Source: Theocolax elegans
Taxonomy: Eukaryota > Arthropoda > Insecta > Hymenoptera > Cerocephalidae
Assembly: GCA_026168455.1 (NCBI GenBank)
Contig: CM047426.1
Location: 81,309,986-81,373,985, forward strand
Direction of reading: 5' to 3'
DNA length: 64,000 bases
A model generated the notes under the pieces. The model was not told the DNA's origin. It searched no databases and saw nothing but the letters and a program-made list of their open reading frames with translations. The position numbers and the translations under genes were made by a program. Shown here piece by piece: positions 63,924 to 64,000 of this stretch; the first letter of the stretch is position 1, and every line of letters starts with the position of its first letter.

Positions 63924-64000
63924 ATATAAATTTGTATATGTGTGTACGTCGCGGTAAGGTACCTACATAAGAAAATCGGAATTAATTGCACGAATGAATA

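Overview
The window looks like nuclear DNA of an insect, most likely a hymenopteran (inference). It is strongly AT-rich and almost gene-free. The AT background is broken by short GC/CpG-rich islands next to TA, GT or GA/CT simple repeats. The only long coding region that can be identified is a chemosensory ionotropic receptor (IR), a protostome-specific family. No rRNA, functional tRNA, CRISPR, phage or bacterial operon structure was seen.

Layout: 1-30.4 kb is AT-rich intergenic or intronic DNA. It holds GC islands (about 1.8-2.2, 2.7-2.95, 5.9-6.1, 7.5-7.7, 11.6-11.9, 13.1-13.5, 18.2-18.4, 22.1-22.4, 23.8-24.3, 27.1-27.4, 28.1-28.4 and 28.7-29.1 kb), a minus-strand tRNA-derived SINE (9.74-9.94 kb) and a ~604-bp terminal-inverted-repeat element (13.67-14.27 kb). 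Between 30.4 and 35.0 kb is a repeat cluster: a second SINE of the same family, three tandem copies of a 266-bp unit rich in dyads, and a foldback element with ~393-bp inverted arms around a partial nested copy. A ~400-bp segment of this cluster is duplicated at a spacing of 984 bp. At 35.3-37.1 kb on the minus strand lies an intact 584-codon divergent IR. From 37.6 to 64 kb the AT-rich background with GC islands returns, with a 252-bp MITE (54.44-54.69 kb), a tRNA-like Pol III promoter remnant (~52.0 kb) and a few short ORFs that may be exons.

Functional reading: the IR would be a ligand-gated cation channel subunit in sensory neurons, normally working with co-receptors that are not in this window. 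The GC islands may be regulatory modules or 5' exons of a large gene whose coding exons lie mostly outside the window; this cannot be settled without RNA or comparative data. The structurally most interesting region is 30.4-35.0 kb, where the repeat cluster sits immediately 3' of the IR gene.
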